Assembly (NCBI GenBank): GCA_013399875.1
Contig: VXAZ01009311.1
Coordinates: forward strand, 283,943-347,942
DNA length: 64,000 nt
Source of the DNA: Gymnorhina tibicen
Taxonomy: Eukaryota > Chordata > Aves > Passeriformes > Artamidae
Reading direction: 5' to 3'
A model generated the notes under the pieces. It was not told where the DNA came from, searched no databases, and saw only the letters and a program-made list of their open reading frames with translations. This document shows positions 35,062-46,555 of the stretch, piece after piece. Position numbers and translations under genes: made by a program. Every line of letters begins with the position of its first letter. Within the stretch, counting starts at the first letter, position 1.

Positions 35062-38000
35062 CTATTGAAATGGCGTATATACATTGATCCAAAGTTTGCA
35101 TAAAGCTTAAAATACATCCTAAAATGAAGTCTTCTCCTCTGCTTTAAGAAAAAAAAAGCAATACCAAATATAAACTTTTATAACAATATATTATTCTTCC
35201 TTTTTTTAATTTTCTTTTTTACTTTCTGTATGCACTTCATAAGGCATAAAAGTCAACCTGCAAACAGATTAGCGAATTCTCATGAGGGTTGCTACCGAAG
35301 CCACCAAGCCTCAGGGCAAGAAGCTTGAAGTTTACTGGCAGTCTATGCAGCTATCAGAATTTCTTTATCTTTTAGTAGATCCATCTGTAGGTTGTGAGAT
35401 CAAAATATCCCTTTGCCAGAACATCAGATAAATCTCACCTCAGCTCAATCCTGGTAAGAGTATCAAAAGTGACTACCCCTTTTTTGTCTTAACAGTGACT
35501 CTCTCTCTTTTTCTTAATTAGTATTTTTGTATGTGTATAATGTATTATTGGATGCCAAGAAAGTTATAGGGTGCAGTGAAATATAACCAATATATCTAAC
35601 TTTTTCTCTTGTGCCTTCCATAGGCCAACTTTGTGGTCATAACTTTGGTTTGCTTCTCAGAACATGATCATGAGGATCTGAAAAGTGTGGTTTTGAATAT
35701 GAATATCACATAACTCCACATTTATATTTTGGAGTTAATAAACGCACCTTTTTTGTTCTTTTATATTTTCTGACATTGAAAAACAAGTTGACAAGAGATT
35801 TGAATATTCAGATGGTAGTGTGTAGGTGAGAATCTAGGAGGTTTCAAATGGAAGAAAACCTAAAAAGAAGAAATTAATGAACAAAACAAAAATTAGAAAC
35901 AAACAAACAAAAAAGCTAAGATGACAAAACTGTTAATATAACCAGATAGAAGTTAAATTAATTTTAAAAGTCAGAGATAATTGTAATTAAGATACTTATT
36001 CAAATGATGGCTAATGACTCTCTGGATGTATTAAAATTGTAGATATTCAGTCTGATGATTTTGTCTTCCTCTTCCCCACTGTATTATTTTATTTCATTTC
36101 AAAACTGCCTAAAATCCTTTATCAAAGACCAGATCTGTTCCACAAAAAACAATATAAAATGAACAAGCAGAACGTATCCAACTCAGAGACAAATCATTTT
36201 CTTTGCTCTCCATTTGAGCTAAATGAATTCAGAAAGATCCTTTTAACTCAAGACATCAGATGAATTTTCTTGATTTTATTAAACCTTCAGACTGTGTTTC
36301 TTCATTAGTTGATAATAGCAATTCATGATGCTTACTTGACGGATTCAAACTAAAAGTGAAAGATTTTTGGACACTTGAGTTGCATGGAAAACATGACATG
36401 GAGAAATGATGAGTAGCTCATTGATAGCAACCTAGGAAACATCTTCAGATTGGCTTGCTTTCTACTGTAGACTAAAATACCTCCTCAGCACTTGAAACTC
36501 AGCTAAAGTTCATGGAAATCAGGTCATAAAGACTTTCCTTGTCCATCTATCTAAAGCAGTGTTCTTCAACATTTTCAGGTTACTGACCCGCCTTATCAAG
36601 TAAAAATTTTCTCTGACCCTCTTACATTAACTATGAAAATAGGCGTACATAATGTATTTATGATAACAATGATATGCCTGTATAATTTAGTTGTGTGCAT
36701 GTTTCAAGAGGTCGACAGAGAACGCTTGACCTTGAGGAGGAAGGGTGACTGTGGGAGAGTTTCATTTTCTTTGTTGATGCAACAATTTTAACTGCTTCAA
36801 GCTGACATTGCTTGTCTTTCATGGCCATTGTGCCACAGTCCAGAACATATGAAGCAATCTAAGGTGGTCAGTAAATATTCCCATGTAATTTTTCTGGGTA
36901 ATGGCTTTCCTGTCCTGAAATACATTTGAAATGTATGAAGGAAAAAAAAGGCTTTTTTCAAGTTTGGCAAAGGGATTCTTCTTCCCATCTTCTTTCTTTA
37001 GCCGTATATTGTTATGTTTCATTCAAGAAAGTGTTTTTAATGAGCAAAAATTTTCATTGTAAAATTATCAACATGATGTTTCCCCCTACCTTAGGAATAG
37101 TTATTTGAAATAGGTAGTACAAATAACGAACTTGATAAAACCCAATTACAAACTTTTTGGCCTAGAAAGTTTTCAACACATGTACGGTTACATCTTTTTC
37201 CTGACGTGTGCGTGGTGTTTGGAATATAATTGCATTTGAATGTTGCATGAAGTTCATCAAAATTGTATCAGAATTCCTTCTTTCTACAGCTTTTCCGTGT
37301 CACAGTTCACTCTATATGGGGAGACACAAGCAGTCTGCAGATTTCCTGTTCACAAACACGAAAGCTGAGGTGGGTGGTTTAGTAGGGGCTGCTGAGATGG
37401 GCCAAGTGTATGAGGTACTTCAGCTTACATATATCCATCCAAAGACGTAGGGCAGTCAAATAGACTTCAAAACAAACAAGCAAACAAAAAATTAATTTAG
37501 CAGAACAGTTATTTCAGAGGTCTGGAGATATTCAGGAGTTGATTTATGCCTTCTAACTTAGACATTCATAATGCAGGTGTTGATGTCTGTTAAATTCCCT
37601 AGGCTCTTTCGAGGTGTGATGCATGTCAGCTAAAGTACACAGCTAAAGTAGATCAGATGAATTGCTCCCTAAAAGAGCTCAGCACCCCGGCTCACTGCCA
37701 CGAGTGACTGCAAAGCCTGGGGTGACTTGTTCAAATGCAGAGATCTGCTGATACCTGAAGCCAGATGAGATGAAACCTGGGCTGGGATAATCTATCAGAA
37801 AATATAGTTAAACTCCCTGCAGAGTTTCAGACAACACAGAAAACATCATCTACACCAGGTAAAGGCTGGGTTTCATCCCTTTTTGTTTCTTGCAAAGGAA
37901 CGGAGTCGGCTGAAGTGGCCAAAAGAAGGGTGGTCTGAGCATTGCTTCCACAGGAGCTGTACGAGTTCTTGAAGTGAATTGTTTGAAAAATGATGGTGCA

Positions 38001-38490
38001 GAAGTTTGTGAGGCTCAAGGGCAGTAGCTTACCCAGTGTTAGCATAGCTGACATGCTGACAGTTTATATGGAATTTATGTGCCCATTTACTCTGCTTTTT
38101 ATGGGAAAATATGCTGTTACGTTACAGCTGCCACATCACATGCTACTTATCCTGCCTCAGAGCTACAGAGCACCTTCCTCAAGGAAATATACATACATCA
38201 AGAGGTTATGTATTTTTAAACAACATTGTAAGGAGGAAATAATAAAATATGCATTATACTGCATACTTGGAGCTTTTAATTTTTCTGTATAATTTATTTA
38301 GCAGTTTTAACTTATACTACAACCATTTGCAGTTGTTTTTTTCCATTCACATATTTGGAATGAGATAAAGAAATTGTCAATAAGGTAGTATGTTCAAAAG
38401 GACAAAGAAATACTATGAAAATCTGTGGAGGTTCCCAATAACACCAATATAACAGGGACAAACTTATAAAACAGGGCTGATAAAAGATGC
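35062..38490. other. Unique non-coding DNA, nothing recognised
   Basis: AT-rich sequence up to the solo LTR. No exon-like frame or repeat family was recognised. The last five bases (38,486-38,490) are the left target-site duplication of the LTR. Confidence 0.45.
38486..38490. repeat. Left target-site duplication GATGC
   Basis: Five bases identical to 39,148-39,152, immediately outside the LTR start. Confidence 0.88.
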
Positions 38491-38996
38491 TGTCTTGGGG
38501 TGACTGTGCTGTTGTATCCCCTACCATTGCTCTATGCCCAAACATGATTCCTGAGCCTTTCTATGCCTTTAAACTGGATGCAAGAGACAGAGAAAAAAAC
38601 TGAGCGAACTTTTCAAAACAGTTTGTGCTTCAAGGACACAGAGATTAGCTGCTTCTGCGGCGGGCAGAGGAAGCACTTTTCTTTTTCTGGCTTTTCGGTC
38701 AGCTTCTTCAGCTCTGTTTCTTTGGAGAGGGAGAGAGAGTTGAGATTTTTCCTCTTGGGACTTCGGGTTTTTTTTCCCTTCTTCTCTCCTGGACTTGTTC
38801 AGAACACCAGAACATCAGAACCCCACTGGGGGACCTTCCACCGGCCTGGAGGGGGGCCCCCCACGCCAACCCAGCTCCGAGGAGGAGGAGAGAGACCACA
38901 CCCACAGAAGGACTCTAAAATCTTTCAGGTTTTCTCTCCAGAGCGAGAGATTTTATTATTTAGCATTATTAGTATTGTTTTCCTGTGTGATTGTTA

Positions 38997-39002
38997 AATA
39001 AA
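38997..39002 (+). promoter_or_regulatory. LTR polyadenylation signal AATAAA
   Basis: AATAAA lies in the right-hand third of the LTR, followed by a T-rich stretch as expected for the R/U5 processing region. Confidence 0.7.
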
Positions 39003-39098
39003 TAGTTTTATTTTCTCCTTCACTTTCCTCTGAGGAAAATTTGTTTTTTCCCAAACCCAATTAAAGGAAGGAGTGGTTTGTAACCTGCCTTCCTTTGA

Positions 39099-39123
39099 GG
39101 AAACGTCCCTTTTGGACGTTTCC
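39099..39123 (+). other. Perfect hairpin in LTR U5
   Basis: GGAAACGTCC (39,099-39,108) and its complement GGACGTTTCC (39,114-39,123) form a 10-bp stem around a 5-base loop. It sits 24 bases before the LTR end. It could be an RNA structure element of U5. Confidence 0.85.
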
Positions 39124-39147
39124 CTGAATTTGACCTAAACCGTCACA

Positions 39148-39152
39148 GATGC
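39148..39152. repeat. Right target-site duplication GATGC
   Basis: This matches 38,486-38,490 exactly and begins directly after the terminal CA of the LTR. Confidence 0.88.
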
Positions 39153-40954
39153 TCAACAATGCTGACTATGACAGTATATCAAATGGTAAATTGGATAGGA
39201 GAAGGTTATCCAAGGGATTAGTGACAGGAGTTAATCCAATCTTTCAATTAAAACAAAAAGCTACAGAAGGAAAAGAAATAATCCTGCTACCATTATACTG
39301 TCTGCCAAATTATCTTGCTGATATCCTTCCTCATTCACCTTACAATACATTTTTTTTTGCCTGGAACTATTCCATTTTCTCATTTCAGTAGAGGAATAAC
39401 TTGAAAAAGTTGCTTTATCCTCCTGAAGTAATGCCTTAAAACTAGTTTCAGTAATGATGTGGGTAATTACTTGCTACAGAGGTTAACATGAAGAATAGCC
39501 AAAAAAAGCCATTGCTGGAGTGTTATTGCATTCCATAGAACTAATGCTGGTTTAGTTAGAAGCATTGATTTTACTTAATATAAACCCTGTATAATGTTTG
39601 TGTTCTGCTAGGGGATGAACCAGAACTTCATATACCTGAGACCTGGGGATGAAAATTCACCATTCTGTCTCTTCCATGGCTCCAAGGAAGAAATATCTAT
39701 GTACTGCTGTGTGCAGTCCAGCATGTGAGAGCGACAAAAAAAAAACCTACAAAAGATTAAAAATAAAATTTGATTTAAAAAAAAAATACTGGGAGATTAT
39801 ATTTGTCACTATTTAAAAATAGCTCGAGTGCTGTGCCCATGTGTCTGCCTAGGTGTACATCTTCCGCAAGCCCTCGGGATTGTAACACTCTGAAAAACAC
39901 CTATTTTACAAAGGAGAATACTGTATTTAGGAAAGCACTTAAATTATGCAAGACTGGGGGCTGAAAATCTTTGTTTTCTCTGAGGTAAATATTGTGTTCT
40001 GCTAACCTGAAGTGCTCATTTTTCTTTTTTTTTTTTTTCCTCATGGGATTTTCTGGTATCTAGTAGATAGCCCTATTTGGAGACAGCAGAACCTTTGCTG
40101 AAAATGTGTGTATTCATCTGACACCCACTTCAGAATTTTTATGTTTTAAAACAGCACCCTACTTATTTTCTGAAGGGCAACTAAAGAGACAGAAGACAGA
40201 GACCATCCATGTGAGTTGTAAATATAAACTGTATTAAATACTGCCTACTTCAAATAAATGCTTTGATTAACCTAGTGCTGCTTGCAACTGATTTAGTCTT
40301 GCATATTAAACAGCAGTGGATAATTTTCTTGGGTTTGTATTTTTAATTTTTTTTCTAAGTATAGAAGAATTTTTTTACCATGCTGTTGTAACAATCAGAT
40401 GGTAGCTACCAAATTAATTTAACACAGATTGCCATTCTACTTTTCAAAGTTTATTGTTTATAAGATGACAGAGAGCATTAGGTATGCTTAGAAACAACAT
40501 TCCTTTAGTTCTGAGTCAGAGAGCGGAGAAAGGCTTCTTAACCTCTAAGTCCCTAGACCAAAAAAAGATTCAATTATATAATGGATGGCAATGCTCATAG
40601 CGACCTTTGCAAGGGAAAGTAAATAAATTCATTGTTAGGGTCCCTCTAAACTAGAGACAATTACAAAAGAAGAATATGGGTAAGACTAGGAGGTGAGACT
40701 CTTTGAACCCAGAATTTAGGGACTCCTAGGTGAGGTTTCTGAAGAGATGTCATATGAAGTTCCGAATGCAAATGCTGAGCAGAAAGGGAGGATAAAAGGA
40801 GCAGATGGGTAAAACAGATTTTACTATATGTAGTATCAAGAATCCTGAAAGAAAGGTAAAGAGGATTGATTAAACTGCAGTTTTAACTTGCCTTTAGATG
40901 CTTGAGTCCCCTTACCTGGACAATGTGGCCACTTCCCTTCAGCACACTGAAAAA
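39153..40954. other. Unique non-coding DNA, nothing recognised
   Basis: AT-rich sequence with T runs near 40,026-40,038. No gene or repeat family was recognised. Confidence 0.45.
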
Positions 40955-41010
40955 GAGGATTCTCCACCTCCCTCTTTTCTCCGAGGATCTTCCACCTCCC
41001 TTTTTTCTCC
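40955..41010. repeat. 28-bp tandem duplication
   Basis: Two abutting pyrimidine-rich 28-bp units (40,955-40,982 and 40,983-41,010) begin GAGGATTCTCCACCTCCC and GAGGATCTTCCACCTCCC. They differ at only a few positions, so the duplication is fairly recent. Confidence 0.85.
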
Positions 41011-41229
41011 CACTTTACACTTTTTCCTCAGCTGCTTAATGATACAGGGTCTTTTCTTCATCCCAAGACTGAAGTAATGAAGTACCAGTGATGTTTGTCC
41101 CCCAGGTCAGAAATTCATTATGAAACTCCCCACCATCAGATGAATTTTGCCATCCAGCCTCTAGTCAGCTATTAATTATACACCCTTTCCCTCTCACAAC
41201 AGCTCCTGCCATAGCAGTGTCCTAACATC

Positions 41230-41295
41230 CATTTTACAGACGGAGTTTAACTACAGAGAGATTAAATGTCTTATATCGAGCCACAAGTTGCCTGT
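41230..41295 (+). mobile_element. Possible ancient MIR-type SINE remnant
   Basis: CATCCATTTTACAGACGGAG followed by CTACAGAGAGATTAAATGTC resembles the MIR-type segment ccattttacagatgagg...cacagagaggttaa. Only this core is visible, so the call is tentative. It is in the opposite consensus sense to the cagtttccc-type remnants elsewhere in the window. Confidence 0.4.
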
Positions 41296-41774
41296 ACGGG
41301 TGACACAATTCTGCCTGACCAACAGATCCTAAGATTTGTCATCCTTTTCTTTGCACCAGTGTCCATTAGTACTCTACTGACCAACAGACCAGGAAAGAAA
41401 AATAAAAAAGCCACTGCAATCTTGTCACATATTTTCTGTGCCTGGGCTGAGGCCCAGCACAATGACTCTGGAAAGCAAGAAAAAGCAGTGACATCTTGCT
41501 GCACTGAAACCAAGTGCAATGCTCTTTGGATACAGTTGGAGGCTTTATGGTGTGTTTCACAAGGAGAAGTCCTTATCTTTTATAAGAAACAAGGAACAAA
41601 GGCCTCTATTGTCAGTAAAGAAATCCAGCTTTAGCAGAGGACTTGTATAGTTCTGCAAGAAATGCGTGGCTGACTCTTTGGTTTCACGTTAGAAAAGTGC
41701 CTGTTCAGTAAAATAAGTCTGTACAGTTCTGTTTTGTTTAGTTTTGTTTCCATGAGAAAAAAAAAAGCAGATAA

Positions 41775-41892
41775 AGGCAAAGACTTTCATCGTGCTTAAG
41801 GACATGGTTTGGTGATGGAGCTGGCAATCTAAGGTTAACACTTGTACTTGATGATCCCAGAGGTCTTTTCCAACCTTAATGGTTCTATGATC
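41775..41892 (+). mobile_element. CR1 LINE 3'-end fragment
   Basis: Plus-strand CR1 terminus with GTGCTTAAGGACATGGTTTG, GTGATGGAGCTGGCAATCTA, CTTGTACTTGATGATCCCAG, GGTCTTTTCCAACCTTAATG and the end GTTCTATGATCC. About 118 bp remain, 5'-truncated. The same ACATGGTTT...GTGATGG block occurs in the copy at 27,635-28,136, so both belong to related CR1 lineages. Confidence 0.92.
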
Positions 41893-42339
41893 CCGTGTTG
41901 TAAGACGACTGCTTAAATGTCCATCTTGCAACACTAGGAATTAAATTTTGGGGATTGGCTGCACTCAGTGGAGAGATCACGGGAACAGCACAGCAGCTCT
42001 GTGCAGGACAGGGGAAGGTTCAGAGGAGAACATGGAGACTGAGACTAACACAGAGCAGGTTGTGGTGAAAGAAAGAGCTCCATATTTGGATGAAATCTAT
42101 CAGATTCTCAAAATGAAGAGTGAACTGTGGAGGGGATCTGACTTACATCCTGGATTGTGAGTGATTTGTTATTCTGGAGAAGTGGCAAGCCCATCGCTTC
42201 CCATTTAAACCAGGAATGAAAATTCTCCATTTAAGGGATCCAAGTTTAAACAGAGCTGTCTGTATGCTGCAAAAGATAAGCATGTTTTCATTAACACTTC
42301 TAGCATAAATGAGATCACCAATAAAGAAAATTATAATAA
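41893..42339. other. Unique non-coding DNA, nothing recognised
   Basis: No gene, RNA or repeat family was recognised. Confidence 0.5.
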
Positions 42340-43250
42340 AATAGCTTGGATTAAAGTTTCATTGTTATTGTTGCTGTTGTTTTATTAAGCTGTGAGATAC
42401 AACAACTCAAGCGTCTTTTAAATTGACATATACTCAAAATGACCAACGTTAAGGTAAACTCAATTGTGAGAAAGGCAGGAAAGAGATTGAGTTATCCATA
42501 ATATATCCCAAAGGAATAATTTTGAACTCATTCAAACTCTTTAGTGGACTCACTTTAAACTTTCCAGATAGTTAAATCTTTGTTTTAAAATTAAGTTATC
42601 CGATCTTCATTAACAAGTATGGCCTGAATTTTGAAAAATTATTAGTAATTGAAAATATCTAATTTTATAAGTATTCCCATGCACTGAAAAGCAGGGTCAT
42701 TTAAGTGGGCTTTACCTGGAAATAAAACCAGCCAAAAATTAGTAGCCCATTTGAAAATTTAGATTTAAGTTTGATTATGCTTTTAAGGAAAGAAATGAAT
42801 ACATTTCATTACAGCTTTTACTGAAAACTGAATTGAATCCTTACTTGCAGGCTACAACGACATTCTTGTTCCATAAATGTTATCTTGTAATTTTCTTGTA
42901 TTTGCCTGTCAGGCTGCTACCCATTAAATTAATTATCTAAACTATTTGAGGCAGGACTGGCTATTTTTTCCTATTGTACCTTTGCTGTAGTGGAACTGCA
43001 ATGTGAGAATAAAGCCCCTAGATGTAAACAATAAGCAAAACTCCTAATGATGGTAATGATAAGGGTGATAACATTTTATTTGCTTTTAGTTAGCAACTTA
43101 TATGTGAAGTAAAGTAAAACATAAAATTTAAGCAAGGCCAACTTGGATTATAATTAGACTATGATGATATGTTCGCTCAAAATAATTAGTCACTGCATGA
43201 TGTTGTCTTATTAGAGCTTTTACTTCTTGTGGAAAACTATTTAAAAAAAA
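42340..43250. promoter_or_regulatory. Candidate conserved enhancer block
   Basis: About 900 bp of repeat-free, AT-rich DNA dense in developmental transcription-factor words: TTAATTA near 42,928, several TAATTAG-like sites near 43,150-43,190, ATTGTT SOX-type cores near 42,360 and GGGTGATAA near 43,063. It contains no long open frame and no simple repeat. Such composition is typical of vertebrate conserved non-coding elements, but conservation cannot be seen from one sequence. This is inference. Confidence 0.3.
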
Positions 43251-43854
43251 ACCTAAAACAAACTAAACCAAACAAACCTAAAAAAAAAAAAATTATGCCT
43301 CCAAATCAGCTAGAAATGCGCTGTGTTTTCAGAGATTTCCAGTCTTTAAAGAGAGCTAAAACCTAATCCATGCAGAGTCCCGTAACATTAATGGACATTC
43401 TACTTTCTAGAGTCATAATATAATATATTCTTTGTTCAATAACTTAGGCGAAAACAATCAATACACGGACACTACAGACTTCTAGTCTCAGGATTCCCTA
43501 TGGGGCTTTTGGCCTCTCCTGTAATGGGCTGTGTTGTTTTTAGTGCTGCACTGGCATCATTTAGCTTAACATGACACTTCCTTCACTCATCTGCCGCGAG
43601 GATGTTTGCCAGTCAAGAGGAGAAACATTAAATGGAATAAAACTAGAGGAGTTAAGATGAAAGGCATTTCCCAAAGGCACAGGGAGAGGCTTCCAACAAT
43701 ACAACAAACTGAGATTTAGGAGAATGAACAGTCAGCAGCCAGATTAAGGTAGGAAAAGATATCTATAAACCAGGTTCAAATGTAACTCATATAAAACTGC
43801 CTTTGTTCTTCTTATAGAGGACAAAAAAGGTAAAAGGCCTAAGGACTGGCCCAC

Positions 43855-43990
43855 TTTTTTGGGGGGCCTTTCCAATTGGTGAAAACCCAGATGAAGAGAT
43901 TAACCTCCCCTCTCAGTCTCAGTTTACGGTGAGGGGTTTGTATAAGAGGAGAAGACTGGAAGTGGAGAGGAGGGCTGGCCGCAACAAAGT
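43855..43990 (+). promoter_or_regulatory. CCAAT/TATA-like promoter candidate
   Basis: CCAATTGG near 43,872 lies about 65-70 bp upstream of a TATA-like GTATAAGAGG near 43,939, close to the classic RNA polymerase II spacing. The predicted start would be near 43,970. No convincing coding exon follows, so it could drive a non-coding transcript, a 5' exon spliced to distant exons, or nothing. Confidence 0.25.
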
Positions 43991-45412
43991 GTGTTATGGC
44001 TGTTTTCTGCCCTCTGCACTGACACAGGGAATGAGGAATTTATTTGAGCTGTCCTGAACCTGCTTTCTTCCACACTAAAGCACTAGGGAAACCCATAACT
44101 GCCTCGGGCTGTAATAACATAAGCAGTTCAGTATTGGAAAAGGCATGGGCTGTGAAACCTGTTGGTTTGCTGTTGCTCCATGCCTTATATTATGAGTGAA
44201 CATATGCAGTAAGACAAGGAAACTTATTCCCTTGAAACCAGTTAATTCCTCTTTACTGTCTGCAGTCAGCATGGAACATGTTATAGGAAGGGACTGGAGC
44301 AATTTATCAATACCAGAAGTTAAAGAACTCTCAACTGGCAGATACTCAAGCACTGAGATGATTTGGTCTGTGCAATTAATTTTTAAATGATAGTTATGAA
44401 GGCTGTGGGACTTAGGATCAGTGATTTGCATTTCAATAAACGCCAGTTCAGAAATTCTTCAGTGTTGCTGGAGAGCAACTGATGGCTTAACAAACTTTAT
44501 TAATTTTCAGTTGGATGTTTATTGTGGTTCCACTTTGAAGTAGGGTATGGATCAATGCTCTTCTTGGCAATGGTCAAAACTGAAAAGCTTGGGTTCAGAT
44601 AAATATAGAAGCTTGCATATGTGTCCAAAGCCCATCAGACAGGCTGGTCCTGATGTCTCTGGTTTTGTAAACTTAGCAATGGGCTTTATCTCAGCACTGT
44701 TTATATACAGATGTCTGGACATCATGAACTGTGCTCACGTTGGTTATCTTCTGATACGTGTCCATTAAAGACTATTGATGCAAGAGGATGTCATCTATGC
44801 ACCAAGCACATATTCAGACTCTCATCATTATTAGGCACCTGCTTTAGCTATTAAATCAAATATCCATAAATGCTACATTTGATCATTTTCCAGATCACGT
44901 TTTGATTATTTGCTATCCTTAATAAGCAAGTAAAACTATGCACACATGGATCTACTTATAGGTAGTGTCTCTAGATATGAAACAGAATGTCCTTCTCATG
45001 AGTTGGAGATGACTTGTCCATTACCCTGTTGTGCAGCCTCTTGTTCCCTAAGTCCCAATTTGCTTCAATTCCACGGAAGACTTAGGCAGACCTCGTAATT
45101 CTCAATCCTTCAAATAATTTTTGAAGTAACTGTGGGCACCACTAGTTTTTGTTGCATGAAGGTAATTTTGCCCTGTGCACTAACATGGCCAGCTGTTCCT
45201 TTGGGATCAGAGACTTATCCCATAGCTAAAGCTCAAGAATCCCACTTCCATTTCCTTAGGATCAGCCTCTCTGTGGCTGCTATGATCTTGCATTTTTCAG
45301 CTCACGTTTATATGCCAGAAACAATTAAGCAAGCATTTGTTTCATACATGGTACCCATAAAATCTCTAGCATCACTGAACTGCATTATTATTTCCCCCAG
45401 GAAACAATTCTC
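43991..45412. other. Unique non-coding DNA, nothing recognised
   Basis: Only short open frames in several reading frames. No repeat family was recognised. Confidence 0.45.
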
Positions 45413-45430
45413 AAAAAAAAAAAAAAAAAA
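45413..45430. repeat. A18 homopolymer
   Basis: Eighteen A in a row. The sequence just upstream showed no SINE or retrogene that this could be the tail of. Confidence 0.9.
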
Positions 45431-45861
45431 GAAGAAAACGACAATCTATATATTTACATTATTTATAAGTTCTCAAGGATTATTTCCCTGTACTAAAAAG
45501 AACGGAGATACTGCTACATGGAAAAACTGAGAAACTTTTTTTTCCTCTAAATCCAATTTCTGTAAAAGAAAAAGAAACAACAATTTCTAGTCATGCACAA
45601 CTACAAGTTGCCTAATGGTAGATTGAAAAAACACAATGCTTGTTTCATTTTCTATATTTCCTTCCACCTCTAAAAAATTAAAAGGTTTAATTTTAATTGT
45701 TTTGGCAAGTATAAAGGCTACATTTTCAGGAAAATTCATCTCTTAGCATGATAAATTTTTTGAAACATTAGTCCTCATTGCATGAATTAATTTATTTCGA
45801 ATGCAGTATTAAATACTGAGAAAAAAGAAAGATGAGAGAGAATGAGTATGAAAATACACAA

Positions 45862-45965
45862 CCACATGTATACATACTTCTCATGAAAATATGGGTAAGT
45901 ATATATAAGTATATATGCAAGTCATGCTGAAATTCAGATATACACATATACATGCATATGCATGC
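45862..45965. repeat. Alternating purine-pyrimidine AT/CA-rich tract
   Basis: The tract is rich in TATATA, CATATACA and similar words and ends in the perfect 14-bp palindrome CATGCATATGCATG at 45,951-45,964. It is a degenerate dinucleotide repeat with potential for Z-DNA or cruciform structure. Confidence 0.6.
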
Positions 45966-46555
45966 CTACATTACAATGACAGGTTGTTTTTTTTTAATTT
46001 GAAATAGAGATTTCAACACAATCAAAGTGAAACTTAATGTAATGATGTTCTTTTTCATTAAGAAAAAATTGTAAACACTTCATCTTTGTTCTGTACTGCA
46101 GAGCTTTGTGAGAACTAAAATATGATAGTCTGCAGTTACAAGATGCCTTAGAGGCAGAACATAAACAAACATCCTAATCAGTAAATTGAAAATTAGAGTT
46201 CATTATTTTTCCCCTCCTTAATGCTTGCAATTCCACTGGCAGGTATTCAGCTTCATATTCATATTCAGCTCAGTGAAAGCAGCATCACACCAGTGGACTA
46301 GACGGATGACTAGTTTCTCCCAAAATATTGTGCTGAGGGCTGTCTTTGAGACAGCAGCTTCCTTGACAGGCACTGCCAATTCTTTTCTCAGCCTGCACAG
46401 AGGTAATACCTTTTAGGCAAAACACACAGCACCATGAGGCATAACAGTCCATTCCAGCAATATAAAATTCACAGGAGCTGTGCTGCAGAAATTCTCATTT
46501 GACCCAAAGTTACAGGCAATGAGGAGAAAGAACAAGAGTAGTCAGCTCAGCTGAA

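Larger units (their letters stand above)
38491..39147 (+). mobile_element. Solo LTR of an avian endogenous retrovirus
   Basis: A 657-bp element starts TGTCTTGGGG and ends CCGTCACA, the TGT...ACA ends of a retroviral LTR. It is flanked by a perfect 5-bp target duplication, GATGC, at 38,486-38,490 and 39,148-39,152. A polyadenylation signal AATAAA lies at 38,997-39,002, placing U3/R to its left and U5 to its right. No internal viral sequence or second LTR follows, so this is the product of LTR-LTR recombination. The 5-bp duplication and overall look fit ERVL-type (class III) bird elements, but the subfamily is from memory. The 144-codon open frame inside (38,563-38,997) is LTR sequence, not a gene. 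Confidence 0.92.

Noticed and set aside
36540..36720. Possible old DNA-transposon remnant beginning AGCAGTGTTCTTCAACA
   Set aside because: The start resembles a word common in old repeats, but no further consensus order or terminal inverted repeat could be seen.
38563..38997. 144-codon plus-strand open frame as a gene
   Set aside because: It lies entirely inside the solo LTR, and its coding appearance comes from the LTR sequence.
43246..43291. Interstitial telomere-like CCTAAA words
   Set aside because: The words are embedded in irregular A-rich simple sequence and do not form a (CCCTAA)n array.
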